Of a DNA stretch of 48,901 nucleotides, positions 9,138-18,719 are shown piece by piece; position 1 is the first letter of the stretch, and each line of letters opens with the position of its first letter. The DNA is taken from assembly GCA_021794355.1 (NCBI GenBank), contig JAJYRA010000035.1:1-48901 (forward strand), given 5' to 3'. The position numbers were made by a program, and so were the translations under genes. The DNA comes from Thermoplasmata archaeon. GTDB lineage: Archaea; Thermoplasmatota; Thermoplasmata; Thermoplasmatales; Thermoplasmataceae. The notes under the pieces are model-generated. The model made no database searches. It saw only the letters and a list, made by a program, of their open reading frames with translations, and was not told where the DNA came from.

Positions 9138-10082
9138 ATGACAGAAGATAAATTTTATGAACAACTCTATTCCATAAAGGATCAAATAAAATTTGGTGAA
9201 TCATTTCATGCTAATATTAAGAATTTTAAAGGCATTGTGGTAGCCGGTATGGGTGGATCAGGCGTATCAGGAAGGATATTCTCAGAAATGTACGAGGATT
9301 TACCTGTTATAGTCGTGGATTCATACAACCTGCCAAAATTTGTAAATAATGAATATTTTTTCATCGCAGTAAGTTATTCCGGAAACACAGAGGAAACTCT
9401 GAGTGTAGTGGGGGAGGCAAAGAGAAGGGGTGTTACAGTGAATGCCATCACATCTGGGGGGGCGCTTGAAAAAATTGCAGATAATTTGATTAAAATACCG
9501 TCCGGTTTGCAACCCCGGGAAGCCATTGGATATCTATTAATGCCACTGATTAATACATTCATACCCGTAACTTATGAAGAGAAACAGAGGATGGTAAACC
9601 TCATCGAGGAACTTGAAAAAGGTAGGAGCCCCCTGTGGCAACTGGCTCAAAAAATAGTGGATTCAAAAAAGATACCATACATATTATCATGGGAACCTTT
9701 CCGGGCATTGAGCTACAGGTTTAAGACGCAGTTCAATGAAAATTCCAAGATGTTTGCATTGAATCACACTCTTTCAGAGCAAAATCATAATGAACTTGTT
9801 CCCCAACTAGTGAACAGGGGGATGGCTGATAAATTTATTTTTATAGTTATTGAGGGGGATTCCAGTTCCAGGAATAGCAGGAGACTTGAGATCATGGAAA
9901 GGAAAGCTGACTCCCCTTTTATTCATTTAAAAGCAAAGGGGTCCACCCATATGGAAAGATTGTTTTATCTTCTTCATTATATCGATATTCTTACTGTGGA
10001 GGTTGGGCTCAGGTTATCCTACAACCCTGAGGATGTTAAGGTATTGGAAAAACTTAAGGAAGATCTGTCTAAGATTGAATAA
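9138..10082 (+). CDS. Bifunctional phosphoglucose/phosphomannose isomerase
   Basis: 314 residues with two SIS sugar-isomerase domains. It interconverts glucose 6-phosphate or mannose 6-phosphate with fructose 6-phosphate. Visible features are the phosphate-binding AGMGGSGVSGR near residue 36, VSYSGNTEETL near 79 and the Glu of REAIGYLL near 132. This small bifunctional type is characteristic of Thermoplasma and some crenarchaea. Its 3' end overlaps the convergent rqcH gene by 14 bases. Confidence 0.92.
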   Translation: MTEDKFYEQLYSIKDQIKFGESFHANIKNFKGIVVAGMGGSGVSGRIFSEMYEDLPVIVVDSYNLPKFVNNEYFFIAVSYSGNTEETLSVVGEAKRRGVTVNAITSGGALEKIADNLIKIPSGLQPREAIGYLLMPLINTFIPVTYEEKQRMVNLIEELEKGRSPLWQLAQKIVDSKKIPYILSWEPFRALSYRFKTQFNENSKMFALNHTLSEQNHNELVPQLVNRGMADKFIFIVIEGDSSSRNSRRLEIMERKADSPFIHLKAKGSTHMERLFYLLHYIDILTVEVGLRLSYNPEDVKVLEKLKEDLSKIE

Positions 10083-11883
10083 TCTCGAATCCTCCTGTTG
10101 GGAGTATCCTCATTATCTCTTCAGTATCTGTGTCCAATTTTTTAGCTATTTCCTGTGAAACCTTATCCCTCTTTTTGCTTCCAGGTATTATGGTTACACA
10201 ATCTGAATCTTCCTCCCTGTAAGGATAGATGGTGGCAATTTTGGTATCCCTGTAATCCATCATTTTCAAACTCAATTTAAGGGGTAGGTTGAAAAGGTAA
10301 TTTCTCTTCCCCCTGACTATCCATGATCCTTTTCTAACATATTGTCCAGATTCAGGTGTTTTACTCACCTGCAATGGGGTTACCCAATAGGCAGAACCAG
10401 AACTCAGTCCATTCTGCCATGCCCTGGAAAATGATACTGCAAATATGGCAGCTTCCCTTATTTCATCTTCAGTGATTTCAGCGCTGTCCTCATTTCTAAT
10501 CACCGTGCTTGGAGCACCATACATATCTGCATGAATGTATATATCCTTCTCACCCATGTGCTTTTTTACCACTTTTTCGTTGGTGTCTGTGTTCTTCCCA
10601 GATACGACAAGGTGATTTGAAGCTGTGAAGAACCAGTGGTAAGTTTCAAACCAGAATCTGGGTCTTTCCTTTTTTTTCCTTACCTGATCAGCCCTGATAC
10701 CCTTTATGGAATTTTCCATTGCCACTTTTGCCCCTTCTATTCTTTCAAGATAATCCTTTGATGTGTCAAAGTAATGGGTCATATTCTCCCCCACACTTCT
10801 CTCATAAAATAATTTGAGACTCTGATCACCCATGGATATGACCGCCGACTTCTCGGCCTTGTCCTTGGATGTTACGAGAATTTCCTTTCCATCAAAGGAT
10901 AATTTTTCCTGATCTGATCTTTTCAGCTGATCCAGTATTTTTTTTATGGTTTGAAAATTTGTGGAAATAAATATACCAGAGTTTTTGTTCAATTCAGCTG
11001 CCTTTTCATATTCCCTTATGGTTCTTTCCTGATTTTCCACTATTCGTTTAATTCTGGTATTCTCCGGGCTTTCCTGAACGGTAGACTCCATCATTATCTG
11101 TAAGCCTTCATTGAAATCTGAAAATTCACGATCCGGATTTCTATTGAGGAATTTAAGGCGAATGGGGGTCAGAAGCTGATCCTCTTCATAGTAATATCCC
11201 ACATTCTGTTTTGTCTCTTCCATGCATTCTTCCAACCCTTCTTCAATGAGTTGTAAGCTATCAATGCCATCTGATGACTTCATATTCTTATCCAAATTTT
11301 CTCTGCTCAAAATTTCTTCAGATAATTCCCCACCAAGATTAAAACGGGTTGCCATTGTCTGGACAAGGGACGCTTTGCTTTTCAGAAGAACATCTTTCTT
11401 TTCCTCAAGAGTCATTTTTAGTGGATCAATAGTGGAAGGTGGAATATATTTCTCACCCTTCACTATCTTTCTATTTTTCCATTCTCTGGGATTCAGTGCA
11501 TACTCTATTACCTCATCCTGTAACACTATGAGATTTCCATCACGGAACAGTTCAAGGATAAAGGCCGATCCGTTGTAAAAATCCACCCTAACCACACGAT
11601 CGAAATTGATCTGCTGTATATCCCTGATCTTTTTATCAGTGAATTTTTTCCTTAAAAACATTGCAAGATTTCCCGCATCCTGTCCACGTTCAGCATCCAT
11701 AAGGCAGATACCCTTTTTCACATCAATATAAAAGGAACCTTTCTTCATGGTTTGACTGTGTACCTGAAAGATAAATTTTCCACCGCCAAGATCATATATT
11801 TTTTTTATAAAGCCCTCTTTTATATTATCTCTGTTGTTATTTACGAATGCGTATATATCAATGGAGCTTTCCTTATCCTTCAC
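10069..11883 (-). CDS. rqcH: RqcH/Rqc2-type NFACT ribosome quality-control protein
   Basis: 604 residues. The NFACT-N domain (FVRVDFYNGSA region near 105) is followed by helical and coiled-coil parts, then the NFACT-R domain with PRFWFETYHWFFTASNHLVV and DIYIHADMYGAPST. Family members bind stalled large ribosomal subunits and, in bacteria and eukaryotes, direct tail addition to the nascent chain. Archaeal versions are close relatives. The start at 11883 lies just after an AT-rich promoter-like stretch. Convergent with the sugar isomerase. Confidence 0.9.
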   Translation of the reverse strand: MKDKESSIDIYAFVNNNRDNIKEGFIKKIYDLGGGKFIFQVHSQTMKKGSFYIDVKKGICLMDAERGQDAGNLAMFLRKKFTDKKIRDIQQINFDRVVRVDFYNGSAFILELFRDGNLIVLQDEVIEYALNPREWKNRKIVKGEKYIPPSTIDPLKMTLEEKKDVLLKSKASLVQTMATRFNLGGELSEEILSRENLDKNMKSSDGIDSLQLIEEGLEECMEETKQNVGYYYEEDQLLTPIRLKFLNRNPDREFSDFNEGLQIMMESTVQESPENTRIKRIVENQERTIREYEKAAELNKNSGIFISTNFQTIKKILDQLKRSDQEKLSFDGKEILVTSKDKAEKSAVISMGDQSLKLFYERSVGENMTHYFDTSKDYLERIEGAKVAMENSIKGIRADQVRKKKERPRFWFETYHWFFTASNHLVVSGKNTDTNEKVVKKHMGEKDIYIHADMYGAPSTVIRNEDSAEITEDEIREAAIFAVSFSRAWQNGLSSGSAYWVTPLQVSKTPESGQYVRKGSWIVRGKRNYLFNLPLKLSLKMMDYRDTKIATIYPYREEDSDCVTIIPGSKKRDKVSQEIAKKLDTDTEEIMRILPTGGFEIIQS

Positions 11884-12242
11884 ATTTCTACATTGTAATG
11901 ATGTTAAAATAATTGCATGTTTTTAGTTATTTATTTCATGGATTCAGGTACATGGAAAGATACAGCTGAAGATCTATCCATAACTTGTTTGAGGAAGGAA
12001 ATGAACTCTCGCATCCCAAACTTCAGTTCAGGTCTCCACCTATTTTGGAAAATCTTAAAACATCAGGGATTGTTCCCTTGAGTATAAGGGGTTATAATCC
12101 ATCATTCAGAAAGCTATTGCAGGTTACTTTTTCGAATTAAATACCAAAAACTTAATTTCAAACATTAATCATAGAGGTAGGAAAGAAATAATGGAAAGAT
12201 TATAAATTGACGGAACCAATTAAGTGAAACAAAAGGAGATAG
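11884..12242. other. Gap with a possible decayed coding remnant
   Basis: No convincing gene. On the plus strand a stop-free stretch of about 50 codons (about 11980-12139), reading LFEEGNELSHPKLQF and later RGYNPSFRKLLQVTFSN, has protein-like composition but no good start and an in-frame stop just upstream. It may be the tail of a lost gene. A shorter overlapping ATG frame (11938) seems less likely. The last 60 bases hold an AT-rich promoter for the next gene and an AAGGAG ribosome site before 12243. Confidence 0.35.
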
Positions 12243-12728
12243 ATGGATTTGGAAGCTATTGATGAAAAAATACAAAACATGCAGAATCAGGTGGATTATG
12301 AAAAGATGATGCCACCAACCAACTGCGCAACCCTTGCAAGAATGGAAATAGAGCTTGCAGGTCTTTACAATCGAAAGGGGGAAAAGGACAGGGCAAATCA
12401 ATTGTTGGAGGATGCCAGAAACATTCTCTCTGATTCCATGTGCCCAGACTCCAGGGAAAAGAGAAAAGTTCAATCCCAACTGAATTTTATTTTTGGGACA
12501 TCTCAGAATCCTAACATTCAGGTCAGGGCTTCAATTCCTGCCTATGTTCGATTTGCGGGGCTCATTATCCTGATGGTTGGTTATGGTATTCTTTACCTTC
12601 TGAATTATACAGGAATCCTTACCAATACAGAGTACTTCAATATAGCCATTTTTGCCGTGTTTGGAGTGAGCCTTGTGGCAGGTTCTATGATTCAACGGGC
12701 ATATGTGAGAAAGATCAGAACAAGATAA
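12243..12728 (+). CDS. Helical protein with two membrane segments, unknown function
   Basis: 161 residues. The first 85 are hydrophilic and helical, TPR-like in feel (ELAGLYNRKGEKDRANQLLE). Then come two hydrophobic helices (about 103-122 and 132-152) and a basic tail QRAYVRKIRTR. It probably sits in the membrane with the helical domain in the cytoplasm. A ribosome site (AAAAGGAG) precedes the ATG. I do not recognise the family. Confidence 0.75.
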   Translation: MDLEAIDEKIQNMQNQVDYEKMMPPTNCATLARMEIELAGLYNRKGEKDRANQLLEDARNILSDSMCPDSREKRKVQSQLNFIFGTSQNPNIQVRASIPAYVRFAGLIILMVGYGILYLLNYTGILTNTEYFNIAIFAVFGVSLVAGSMIQRAYVRKIRTR

Positions 12729-12776
12729 TTTTCATGGTTATCAGAAAATATGGAAGTGGGAGATTCCACTTCACTA

Positions 12777-13901
12777 TTACATTTTTTCCAGAGCTTCTCT
12801 GATATCGTCCACAATAATTTCCGCATCTTCAATACCCACTGAAAGACGATATGTTTCAGGTCCGATTCCTAGAACCCTGAATTCACCATCAGAAAGTGAT
12901 CTGTGTGACATGGTTTTTGGATGAGCCAGAATTGTATTAACACTACCAAGGGTATTGGCGGCTTTAACCTTTTTCAGATGTTTAAAAATTTCATAAGGGT
13001 CTCCTGAAGGTTTCATCAAATCAAAGGTTAATACACCTCCATACCCCTTGAGGTTATCCCTGGAATATTCAAAATCTGGATGACCTTCCAGCCCCGGGTA
13101 ATTTACTTTTTTTATTCCCTCCAGGGAGGAAAGATTCCTGGCAACACTTATTCCATTCTTGTTAATCTCCCTCATTCTTAATTGAAGCGTTTTTAAACCC
13201 CTTATGACCAGAAACGCTGTGTTTGGATCAAGATTAGTTCCCATGGTCCTTCTCGTGAGATCTATCCTTTCCATACTCTCCATGTGACCGGAGGCACTCC
13301 CGGCTATTATGTCATTGTGCCCCGAAATGAATTTTGATAGACTGTGAATCACTATATCTGCACCAAGATCGGAAGGGTTCATGTTTTCAGGCGTTGCAAA
13401 GGTGGAATCACAGATGAGAATCCCATCATAGGAGTGTACCTTCTCCGCAATCCTCCTGATATCATAAACTCTCAGGGAAGGGTTGGAAATTGTCTCTATG
13501 AATACTAAATATTTTCTATCTATATTCTCCAGTAAAGCATCGGTTCCGGGCATGGATATTTTAGAATTCACCCCCCAGGTGGAAAGGAAATCCTTTATGA
13601 ACCTAGAACTTCTAGCGAAGGTGTCCAATGTGGTAAGTACGTTATCCCCAGGTTTTAAGAGGGACAGGAGACTGGTTGTTATTGCCCCCATACCCGATGA
13701 AAAACATACGGTTCTTTCAGTTTTCTCCATAATGTTGATCTGTCTCTCCAGTTCCTCAACGGTTGGGTTTGCTTCCCTAGAATATCTGTATCTTTCACCC
13801 TGTGGGAATGCATAAGATCCAGTCTGATATATGGGGAATGTCAGTGAAAATCCTGGAGGATCTACCCTATCATTTATTACATGTTCTTCATTCTTGCTCA
13901 T
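12777..13901 (-). CDS. Cys/Met metabolism PLP enzyme (cystathionine gamma-synthase/lyase family)
   Basis: 374 residues of a fold-type I PLP enzyme of transsulfuration. Shown by YSREANPTVEELE near 40, SSGMGAITT (68-76) and the PLP lysine Lys190 in HSLSKFISGHND. It would act on O-acyl- or O-phosphohomoserine or on cystathionine. The start overlaps the stop of the homoserine kinase gene (ATGA at 13898-13901). The pairing suggests that phosphohomoserine may be its substrate (inference). Substrate cannot be read from sequence. Confidence 0.88.
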   Translation of the reverse strand: MSKNEEHVINDRVDPPGFSLTFPIYQTGSYAFPQGERYRYSREANPTVEELERQINIMEKTERTVCFSSGMGAITTSLLSLLKPGDNVLTTLDTFARSSRFIKDFLSTWGVNSKISMPGTDALLENIDRKYLVFIETISNPSLRVYDIRRIAEKVHSYDGILICDSTFATPENMNPSDLGADIVIHSLSKFISGHNDIIAGSASGHMESMERIDLTRRTMGTNLDPNTAFLVIRGLKTLQLRMREINKNGISVARNLSSLEGIKKVNYPGLEGHPDFEYSRDNLKGYGGVLTFDLMKPSGDPYEIFKHLKKVKAANTLGSVNTILAHPKTMSHRSLSDGEFRVLGIGPETYRLSVGIEDAEIIVDDIREALEKM

Positions 13902-14812
13902 AGAACTCCCTCTGATGGGTATGAAATTGATGTTATATAATTTAGTTTTATGGTCAGAAAATAGGCATCTATTTGCCTCCTCAGGTTCAACACATCCGTT
14001 TTTTCATCCATAAAACATAGCATTGTCGGTCCGGAACCGCTCATTACAAGTCCAAGCGCTTCATTTTTCAGGCAAATTTTTCTTAAATCGTAAAAAAAAG
14101 GGTATTTTCTTGATCTTGCCCTTTCAAAAATCTTATCGTTTAATCCAAACCTAATCAGTTCCATATCATTTGAAACAAGTCCAGCCATAAGGGAAGAAGC
14201 ATATCTCACGTTTCCAACGGTTTCATTGACCTTAACTGTTTCCGGTATGAGCCTCCTGTTTTCCATGGTTTTGTTTTCGGAAAACAATTGGGGAATTATA
14301 ATCAGGAAATTTATTCCACTGCAAAGGGGAAAGCTCTTGGCAATTATGGGTTTATGGCATAAAACTGCTGTGAAATTTCCAAGAGTGCTTGCCGCCACGT
14401 TATCCAGATGCCTTGAACCAGAGGCGAATTCCTCTCCGAGGGATGCATATTGGATAATACTCTCCTGGTCCAGATCAATATCAAGGGCCTTACTGAAGGA
14501 TAAGATTGCGCCCACGGATGCTGAGCCACTACTGCCCAGACCCATTCCTGTAGGAATTGTGGAATTGATAAGCATGGAAAACTTTCCTGTTATTTCATAT
14601 TTTTCTGCAAATTTCTCAACAACGTGCAAAGCACTATTCCTCCTTGGATCTACCTTATTGTTTACCTCACACTCTATGGAAAACTTTCCATTCTCATCCA
14701 GTTGAGATATGGTTATATCATTATAGAATGCATTATGGCAGATACCAAAGGTATCATATCCGGAACCTATGTTTGCTGAAGAACAGTAGACTCTCTTAGT
14801 GAAAGATCTCAT
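13898..14812 (-). CDS. thrB: Homoserine kinase (GHMP family)
   Basis: 304 residues. Phosphorylates homoserine for threonine, and possibly methionine, synthesis. The GHMP ATP-binding motif PTGMGLGSSGSAS is at 87-99. The N-terminal SSANIGSGYDTFG and the late GSGPTMLCF motif are both typical of homoserine kinase. It is translationally coupled to the PLP enzyme downstream. The promoter lies in the AT-rich 14813-14870 gap. Confidence 0.9.
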   Translation of the reverse strand: MRSFTKRVYCSSANIGSGYDTFGICHNAFYNDITISQLDENGKFSIECEVNNKVDPRRNSALHVVEKFAEKYEITGKFSMLINSTIPTGMGLGSSGSASVGAILSFSKALDIDLDQESIIQYASLGEEFASGSRHLDNVAASTLGNFTAVLCHKPIIAKSFPLCSGINFLIIIPQLFSENKTMENRRLIPETVKVNETVGNVRYASSLMAGLVSNDMELIRFGLNDKIFERARSRKYPFFYDLRKICLKNEALGLVMSGSGPTMLCFMDEKTDVLNLRRQIDAYFLTIKLNYITSISYPSEGVL

Positions 14813-14872
14813 GGTGGAAAATTCTGGAGCTGTCCTTAATATTTCTGTTATGGTAAATTACTCATAATAATA

Positions 14873-15259
14873 TTATCTTTTACTCTTGATGACGTCTATG
14901 AGCATCATCTTATCATAATCGGTTTTAAACTTAATCTTTTTCGTTTTTAAAATTTTTGCTATCTTGTCTCCCGCCTCGTGTATGCTTTCGCTGGGTGCAA
15001 AACGGGCTATGATCATTTCTTTCCTATCAATGGGAAAAACCATGGACAGATCTGTTTGATCTGAATAAAATCCGATTGGTTTCTTATCATTACGGATCTC
15101 ACGGAGATTCAATTCAAGTTTAACCTGTATCTGTTGCTCCTCCTCTGGTAGCTGTTTTTTCTCTCCTTTCACAATCTCAAAAATCTCCGGAAACACCTTA
15201 TCCAGTGTCTTCCATGAAAATTCATCATCAAAATAAAAATGTACTGACCAGTTCTTCAC
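14873..15259 (-). CDS. Conserved small protein of unknown function
   Basis: 128 residues, soluble, mixed alpha/beta by composition, beginning MKNWSVHFYFDDEF. There is a lysine-rich C-terminus (KILKTKKIKFKTDYDK) and no recognisable catalytic motif. It lies between thrB and tRNA-Gln with its own promoter region. I cannot assign a function. Confidence 0.7.
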   Translation of the reverse strand: MKNWSVHFYFDDEFSWKTLDKVFPEIFEIVKGEKKQLPEEEQQIQVKLELNLREIRNDKKPIGFYSDQTDLSMVFPIDRKEMIIARFAPSESIHEAGDKIAKILKTKKIKFKTDYDKMMLIDVIKSKR

Positions 15260-15383
15260 CTATCCATATATTCTCTGTTTATAATTAATTTGCCCTAATA
15301 AGATGATTTGGCATTTTAATAAGTTGCAAATGTAGCTGTCCTTATTGAAAGATTTTAATAGAGTTGTTAAATATGGACTGGAA

Positions 15384-15456
15384 AGCTCTGTGGTGTAGTG
15401 GCCAAGCATAGTGGGCTCTGGACCCGCCGACGGCAGTTCGAATCTGCCCAGAGCTA
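15384..15456 (+). tRNA. tRNA-Gln (CTG)
   Basis: Complete cloverleaf. The acceptor stem AGCTCTG pairs with CAGAGCT. The anticodon stem is GTGGG/CCCGC with loop CTCTGGA (anticodon CTG). The T-arm is GGCAG-TTCGAAT-CTGCC. The A1-U72 pair is usual for archaeal glutamine tRNA. No intron. Confidence 0.92.
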
Positions 15457-15510
15457 CTTGTATAATTTTTTTCTTAAACAAATGTAAATAGTGTGAATTG
15501 ATGCATTGCC

Positions 15511-15996
15511 ATGGTTTCAGATCATGAAGAAAAGGTGGATCTTACCAGAAGATACTGTGACCTTCTGGGAGAGGATATAGAAAATAGTGACCCTTATTTT
15601 CATTACGATTCCCATGTTAAATTGGCATTTTCATGCCTTGGCCTAGCCATTTCCACAGGAATAAGAATAGATGCCACAAGGGAATTGCTTGAAATGACTG
15701 ACAAGCTCTATCAGAACCTTACGGACAGCGATGTGGTTCTTACAGATGAACATAGAAAAAAACTGAATCATGCTGATGACGTATGGCTCGATATGAAAGC
15801 CAAAATGTCTGCGGGAGATATCAGGGCTTCCCACCTACTGGCTGCCCATGCCCATCTGTCAGAGTCATTGGCTTATCTTACGCTTATGAAAAAGGATGAA
15901 AGGTTTTTAGAATTTGTAACCGATTATAACTTGAAATATTTATCAAAATTAAGTGTATTTGTATATAGGGAAGCTATTGGGCATGTTATGCTTTAG
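15511..15996 (+). CDS. All-helical protein of unknown function
   Basis: 161 residues, no membrane segment, predicted mostly helical (DATRELLEMTDKLYQNL, DVWLDMKAKMSAGDIRASHL). No motif recognised. It begins 55 bases after tRNA-Gln, and its end overlaps the convergent epimerase gene by 11 bases. Confidence 0.7.
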   Translation: MVSDHEEKVDLTRRYCDLLGEDIENSDPYFHYDSHVKLAFSCLGLAISTGIRIDATRELLEMTDKLYQNLTDSDVVLTDEHRKKLNHADDVWLDMKAKMSAGDIRASHLLAAHAHLSESLAYLTLMKKDERFLEFVTDYNLKYLSKLSVFVYREAIGHVML

Positions 15997-16825
15997 GCAG
16001 GTCCCTCACATAATCTTCAAACTTCTTCTGGTCTTTGATAAATCTTATAACTGAACTGGTCTCCCTGTAATAGTCAGTCGTAAGTCTATCATACATTATT
16101 TTATTCATTTTCTGTTCTTCAATTATTTTTTCCTCAAAGTTTCTTGATAAAAATCCACTGGCCTCTTTAACCTCAGGCAGGCCCATTTTCTTTCCATAAA
16201 TATTCATTGCGTCTAAAAATGTTATCATTGAACTGGAATTTGTATATACAGCTCCCACTGTTTTATCACATTTTTTCAACGTTTCAATCAAATCATCCAT
16301 GTGAGTTGGGCATATCCTTCCAGCCTTTGGAAACCTTTCCAGTCCCCTTTTGAACATGTCATCAATAATCTTCAGGAATCCATCGCCCTCACCTCCGAAA
16401 ACAAATGACATTCTCACATTTAGATGGTTTTTTGCCAGAGTTGTGTTATCTTCCCCTGTTCTTCTCGTCCTAAAATATTCATTTGTTCCGTAATGAACGT
16501 TTACCGATGAAAAAAAGATCAGCCTCTGATTCTTGTCTATTCTCTTAACTTCATATGCAACATCCTTAATACCCTGAACATTGGCATTAAAAGCCTCGAT
16601 TTTATCCTCAGAGTATGAATTACTCATATAATATATTATATCGAAATCCTTTATCAGGGGTACAAGTCTATCCTTATCGCTTACGTCTCCTTCTATCCAC
16701 TTGAAGTTATCGTACCCTTTTTCAGAAATTTTGTGCCTTGAATAATAGGAGGTTTCTTCATGGTTCATTCCCTTCATCAAGTTTCTTCCTATGTAACCAC
16801 TGCCACCGATGAATAGCGCTTTCAT
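15986..16825 (-). CDS. NAD(P)-binding epimerase/dehydratase-like protein (extended SDR)
   Basis: 279 residues with the Rossmann motif GGSGYIGRN (8-16), the acidic GDVSD stretch and SSVNVHYG at the position of the catalytic Ser. The usual YxxxK active pair is not clear (EYFRTRRTGED), so this may be an atypical SDR (NDUFA9-like or a regulator) rather than a true sugar epimerase. Stands alone on the minus strand. Confidence 0.8.
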   Translation of the reverse strand: MKALFIGGSGYIGRNLMKGMNHEETSYYSRHKISEKGYDNFKWIEGDVSDKDRLVPLIKDFDIIYYMSNSYSEDKIEAFNANVQGIKDVAYEVKRIDKNQRLIFFSSVNVHYGTNEYFRTRRTGEDNTTLAKNHLNVRMSFVFGGEGDGFLKIIDDMFKRGLERFPKAGRICPTHMDDLIETLKKCDKTVGAVYTNSSSMITFLDAMNIYGKKMGLPEVKEASGFLSRNFEEKIIEEQKMNKIMYDRLTTDYYRETSSVIRFIKDQKKFEDYVRDLPKA

Positions 16826-17004
16826 TGTACCGGTATCTGACCAAGGAAAATATATTTTGTTATTTCAGGACATTCCCTTTTATAGTAAGTTAAGGGTGCG
16901 TTGAAGCTTATGAACACATGGTTCTTCGGATGTAAGAATGGGATTTTTCCACAATAATTTAAAAAGCATAAAAACTAAAATAGGGTAGGTTTGCATAATC
17001 AAAG

Positions 17005-17778
17005 ATGGTACTTTCTAAAATCTACATCATACCACACGGAGATGAAATTATAGACCTTCCTGATATTAATAGCCGGGAGATGAATGAAAAAATAACCAGA
17101 ATTGCCGGTGAAGACAAATCGGAAGTATTGGTAATAATATCCCCACACGGTGTAACACTGGGAAAAGGGATGGCAGTGATAAACACTGAATTCTTTGTTG
17201 CAACCACTGACCTAATTGATAAGAAACTTAACTATAGGGCAAAAAATGAGCGTGAACTGACAGAGAAAATAATCAAGGAATGCCCTGAAATATGCAACGA
17301 ACTGCGTTATTCAACATATTCCGGAGATCTGAGCGTTTTCCCCTTAGACTTTGGCAGTTCAATACCCTTATATTTCTTCAAAAAGAGGAACATAGTTTAC
17401 GTTGGTCAACCCAGATTGGATGACAGGGATGCCCTTGTTAATTTTGGGAAGAAACTTTATGGGATAGCAAATGGCTATAACAAGAATGTTTCAATTATAC
17501 TCAGTGCAGATCAGGCACACACACACTCAGACAAGGGACCCTACGGATATTCGGATCAGGCCGAAGTTTATGAGGACATTCTAATAAAAGCCTTAAATGA
17601 AGGCAACCTTGAACCTGTCTATAAAATGAATCAAGATATCATATCTAGAGGAAAACCTGACAGTTACTGGAATATGCTTATATTGAAGGGTCTATTGGAT
17701 ACTTCTGGGAGGAAGATGGTTATGGATTTTCACTATGTGGCCCTATACTTTGGAATGCTTCTGGCGCATTCAAATTAA
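17005..17778 (+). CDS. LigB-type (class III) extradiol dioxygenase-like protein
   Basis: 257 residues. Early IIPHGDEI (8-15) and ISPHG (46-50) supply metal-ligand histidines. Later QAHTHSDKGPYGYS and VALYFGML fit the LigB fold, which includes aromatic ring-cleaving dioxygenases and the MEMO/AmmeMemoRadiSam-B proteins. The exact substrate is unknown, and a non-dioxygenase role is possible. Confidence 0.75.
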   Translation: MVLSKIYIIPHGDEIIDLPDINSREMNEKITRIAGEDKSEVLVIISPHGVTLGKGMAVINTEFFVATTDLIDKKLNYRAKNERELTEKIIKECPEICNELRYSTYSGDLSVFPLDFGSSIPLYFFKKRNIVYVGQPRLDDRDALVNFGKKLYGIANGYNKNVSIILSADQAHTHSDKGPYGYSDQAEVYEDILIKALNEGNLEPVYKMNQDIISRGKPDSYWNMLILKGLLDTSGRKMVMDFHYVALYFGMLLAHSN

Positions 17779-18016
17779 TCTCTCATCCTTATCTATAATA
17801 GTTAAAAAATTTTTGCCACCACTTTGATCTTGAACTCTTTCCAGGATTGTTGATTTCCATTGATAACATGAATTTATGATTAGCTCCATAGGGTTTCGAT
17901 TTTTCATTCAAAAATAACTGCCAGATCTAATTCACATAAATAATTTTTCCTTAATTATATGAAATATTTAGAAATATACTTTTTAATACACAGAAGTAAT
18001 CATTATCTGAAAAGGA
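17779..18016. promoter_or_regulatory. Upstream region of ribA
   Basis: AT-rich spacer. TATA-like TTTTTAATA at about 17980-17988 and a weak AAAGGA ribosome site precede the ATG at 18017. I see no FMN riboswitch-like structure. Confidence 0.35.
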
Positions 18017-18595
18017 ATGATAACATTAGCAGCAAAGGCCAAATTACCAACATTGGCCGGTTTTTTTGATATTTATACATTTAATGATGGTGAACCCAAT
18101 GAAAATGCAGTAATAGTTAAGGGTGACGTCTCCGGAAAGGAGAATGTTCCGGTTAGAATACACAGTGAATGCCTCACTGGAGACGTTTTTGGATCCAAGC
18201 GTTGTGACTGCAGGGATCAGCTTTTAAAATCCCTCGTTTACCTGGGGGAACAGCCCTTTGGTCTTCTCATTTACCTGAGGCAGGAAGGTAGAGGCATTGG
18301 TCTTGTAAATAAGATAAAGGCATACAGCCTTCAGGAACAGGGATATGACACTGTGGAGGCAAATCTAAAACTGGGATTGCCTGCTGATCAGAGGGATTAT
18401 ACCTTTGCGGTGGATGTCCTGAATTATTTCCGTATTAAGAGTGTCAGGATCATGACTAACAACCCCGAAAAAATAAAGTTTCTGGAGACTAATGGTGTGA
18501 AGGTATCTGGAAGAATATCCATAAAGAGCCAGACAACAGAGTACAATAAATTCTACCTTATGACAAAGAAAGAAAAGATGGGACATCAAATGTGA
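18017..18595 (+). CDS. ribA: GTP cyclohydrolase II
   Basis: 192 residues. First step of riboflavin synthesis: GTP to the diaminopyrimidine phosphate, formate and pyrophosphate. Zinc ligands Cys52, Cys63 and Cys65 lie in [25 protein letters not shown] is the second signature. No fused DHBP synthase domain is present. This bacterial-type enzyme occurs in Thermoplasmatales and may have been acquired by transfer (inference). Confidence 0.93.
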   Translation: MITLAAKAKLPTLAGFFDIYTFNDGEPNENAVIVKGDVSGKENVPVRIHSECLTGDVFGSKRCDCRDQLLKSLVYLGEQPFGLLIYLRQEGRGIGLVNKIKAYSLQEQGYDTVEANLKLGLPADQRDYTFAVDVLNYFRIKSVRIMTNNPEKIKFLETNGVKVSGRISIKSQTTEYNKFYLMTKKEKMGHQM

Positions 18596-18719
18596 TAAAT
18601 TAGATCTCCCTGTGAATATTACATGGAAAACGTCTTCCAAGGTAGCAGTCAATGATTAGTGAAATCTTTAAAATGAGATATTTTAGAAATCTTTTTTTAA
18701 AAGGAAATACTATTGAAGC

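Noticed and set aside
10069-10082. Overlap of the sugar isomerase and rqcH as a sign of frameshift
   Set aside because: Convergent 14-base overlap with both proteins of normal length; similar overlaps occur at 15986 and 22763.
15260-15481. Minus-strand reading frame across tRNA-Gln
   Set aside because: It is read from the antisense of the tRNA and its spacer; no ribosome site and no protein-like conservation.
17779-18016. Riboswitch upstream of ribA
   Set aside because: No conserved FMN-element blocks; simple AT-rich promoter region.
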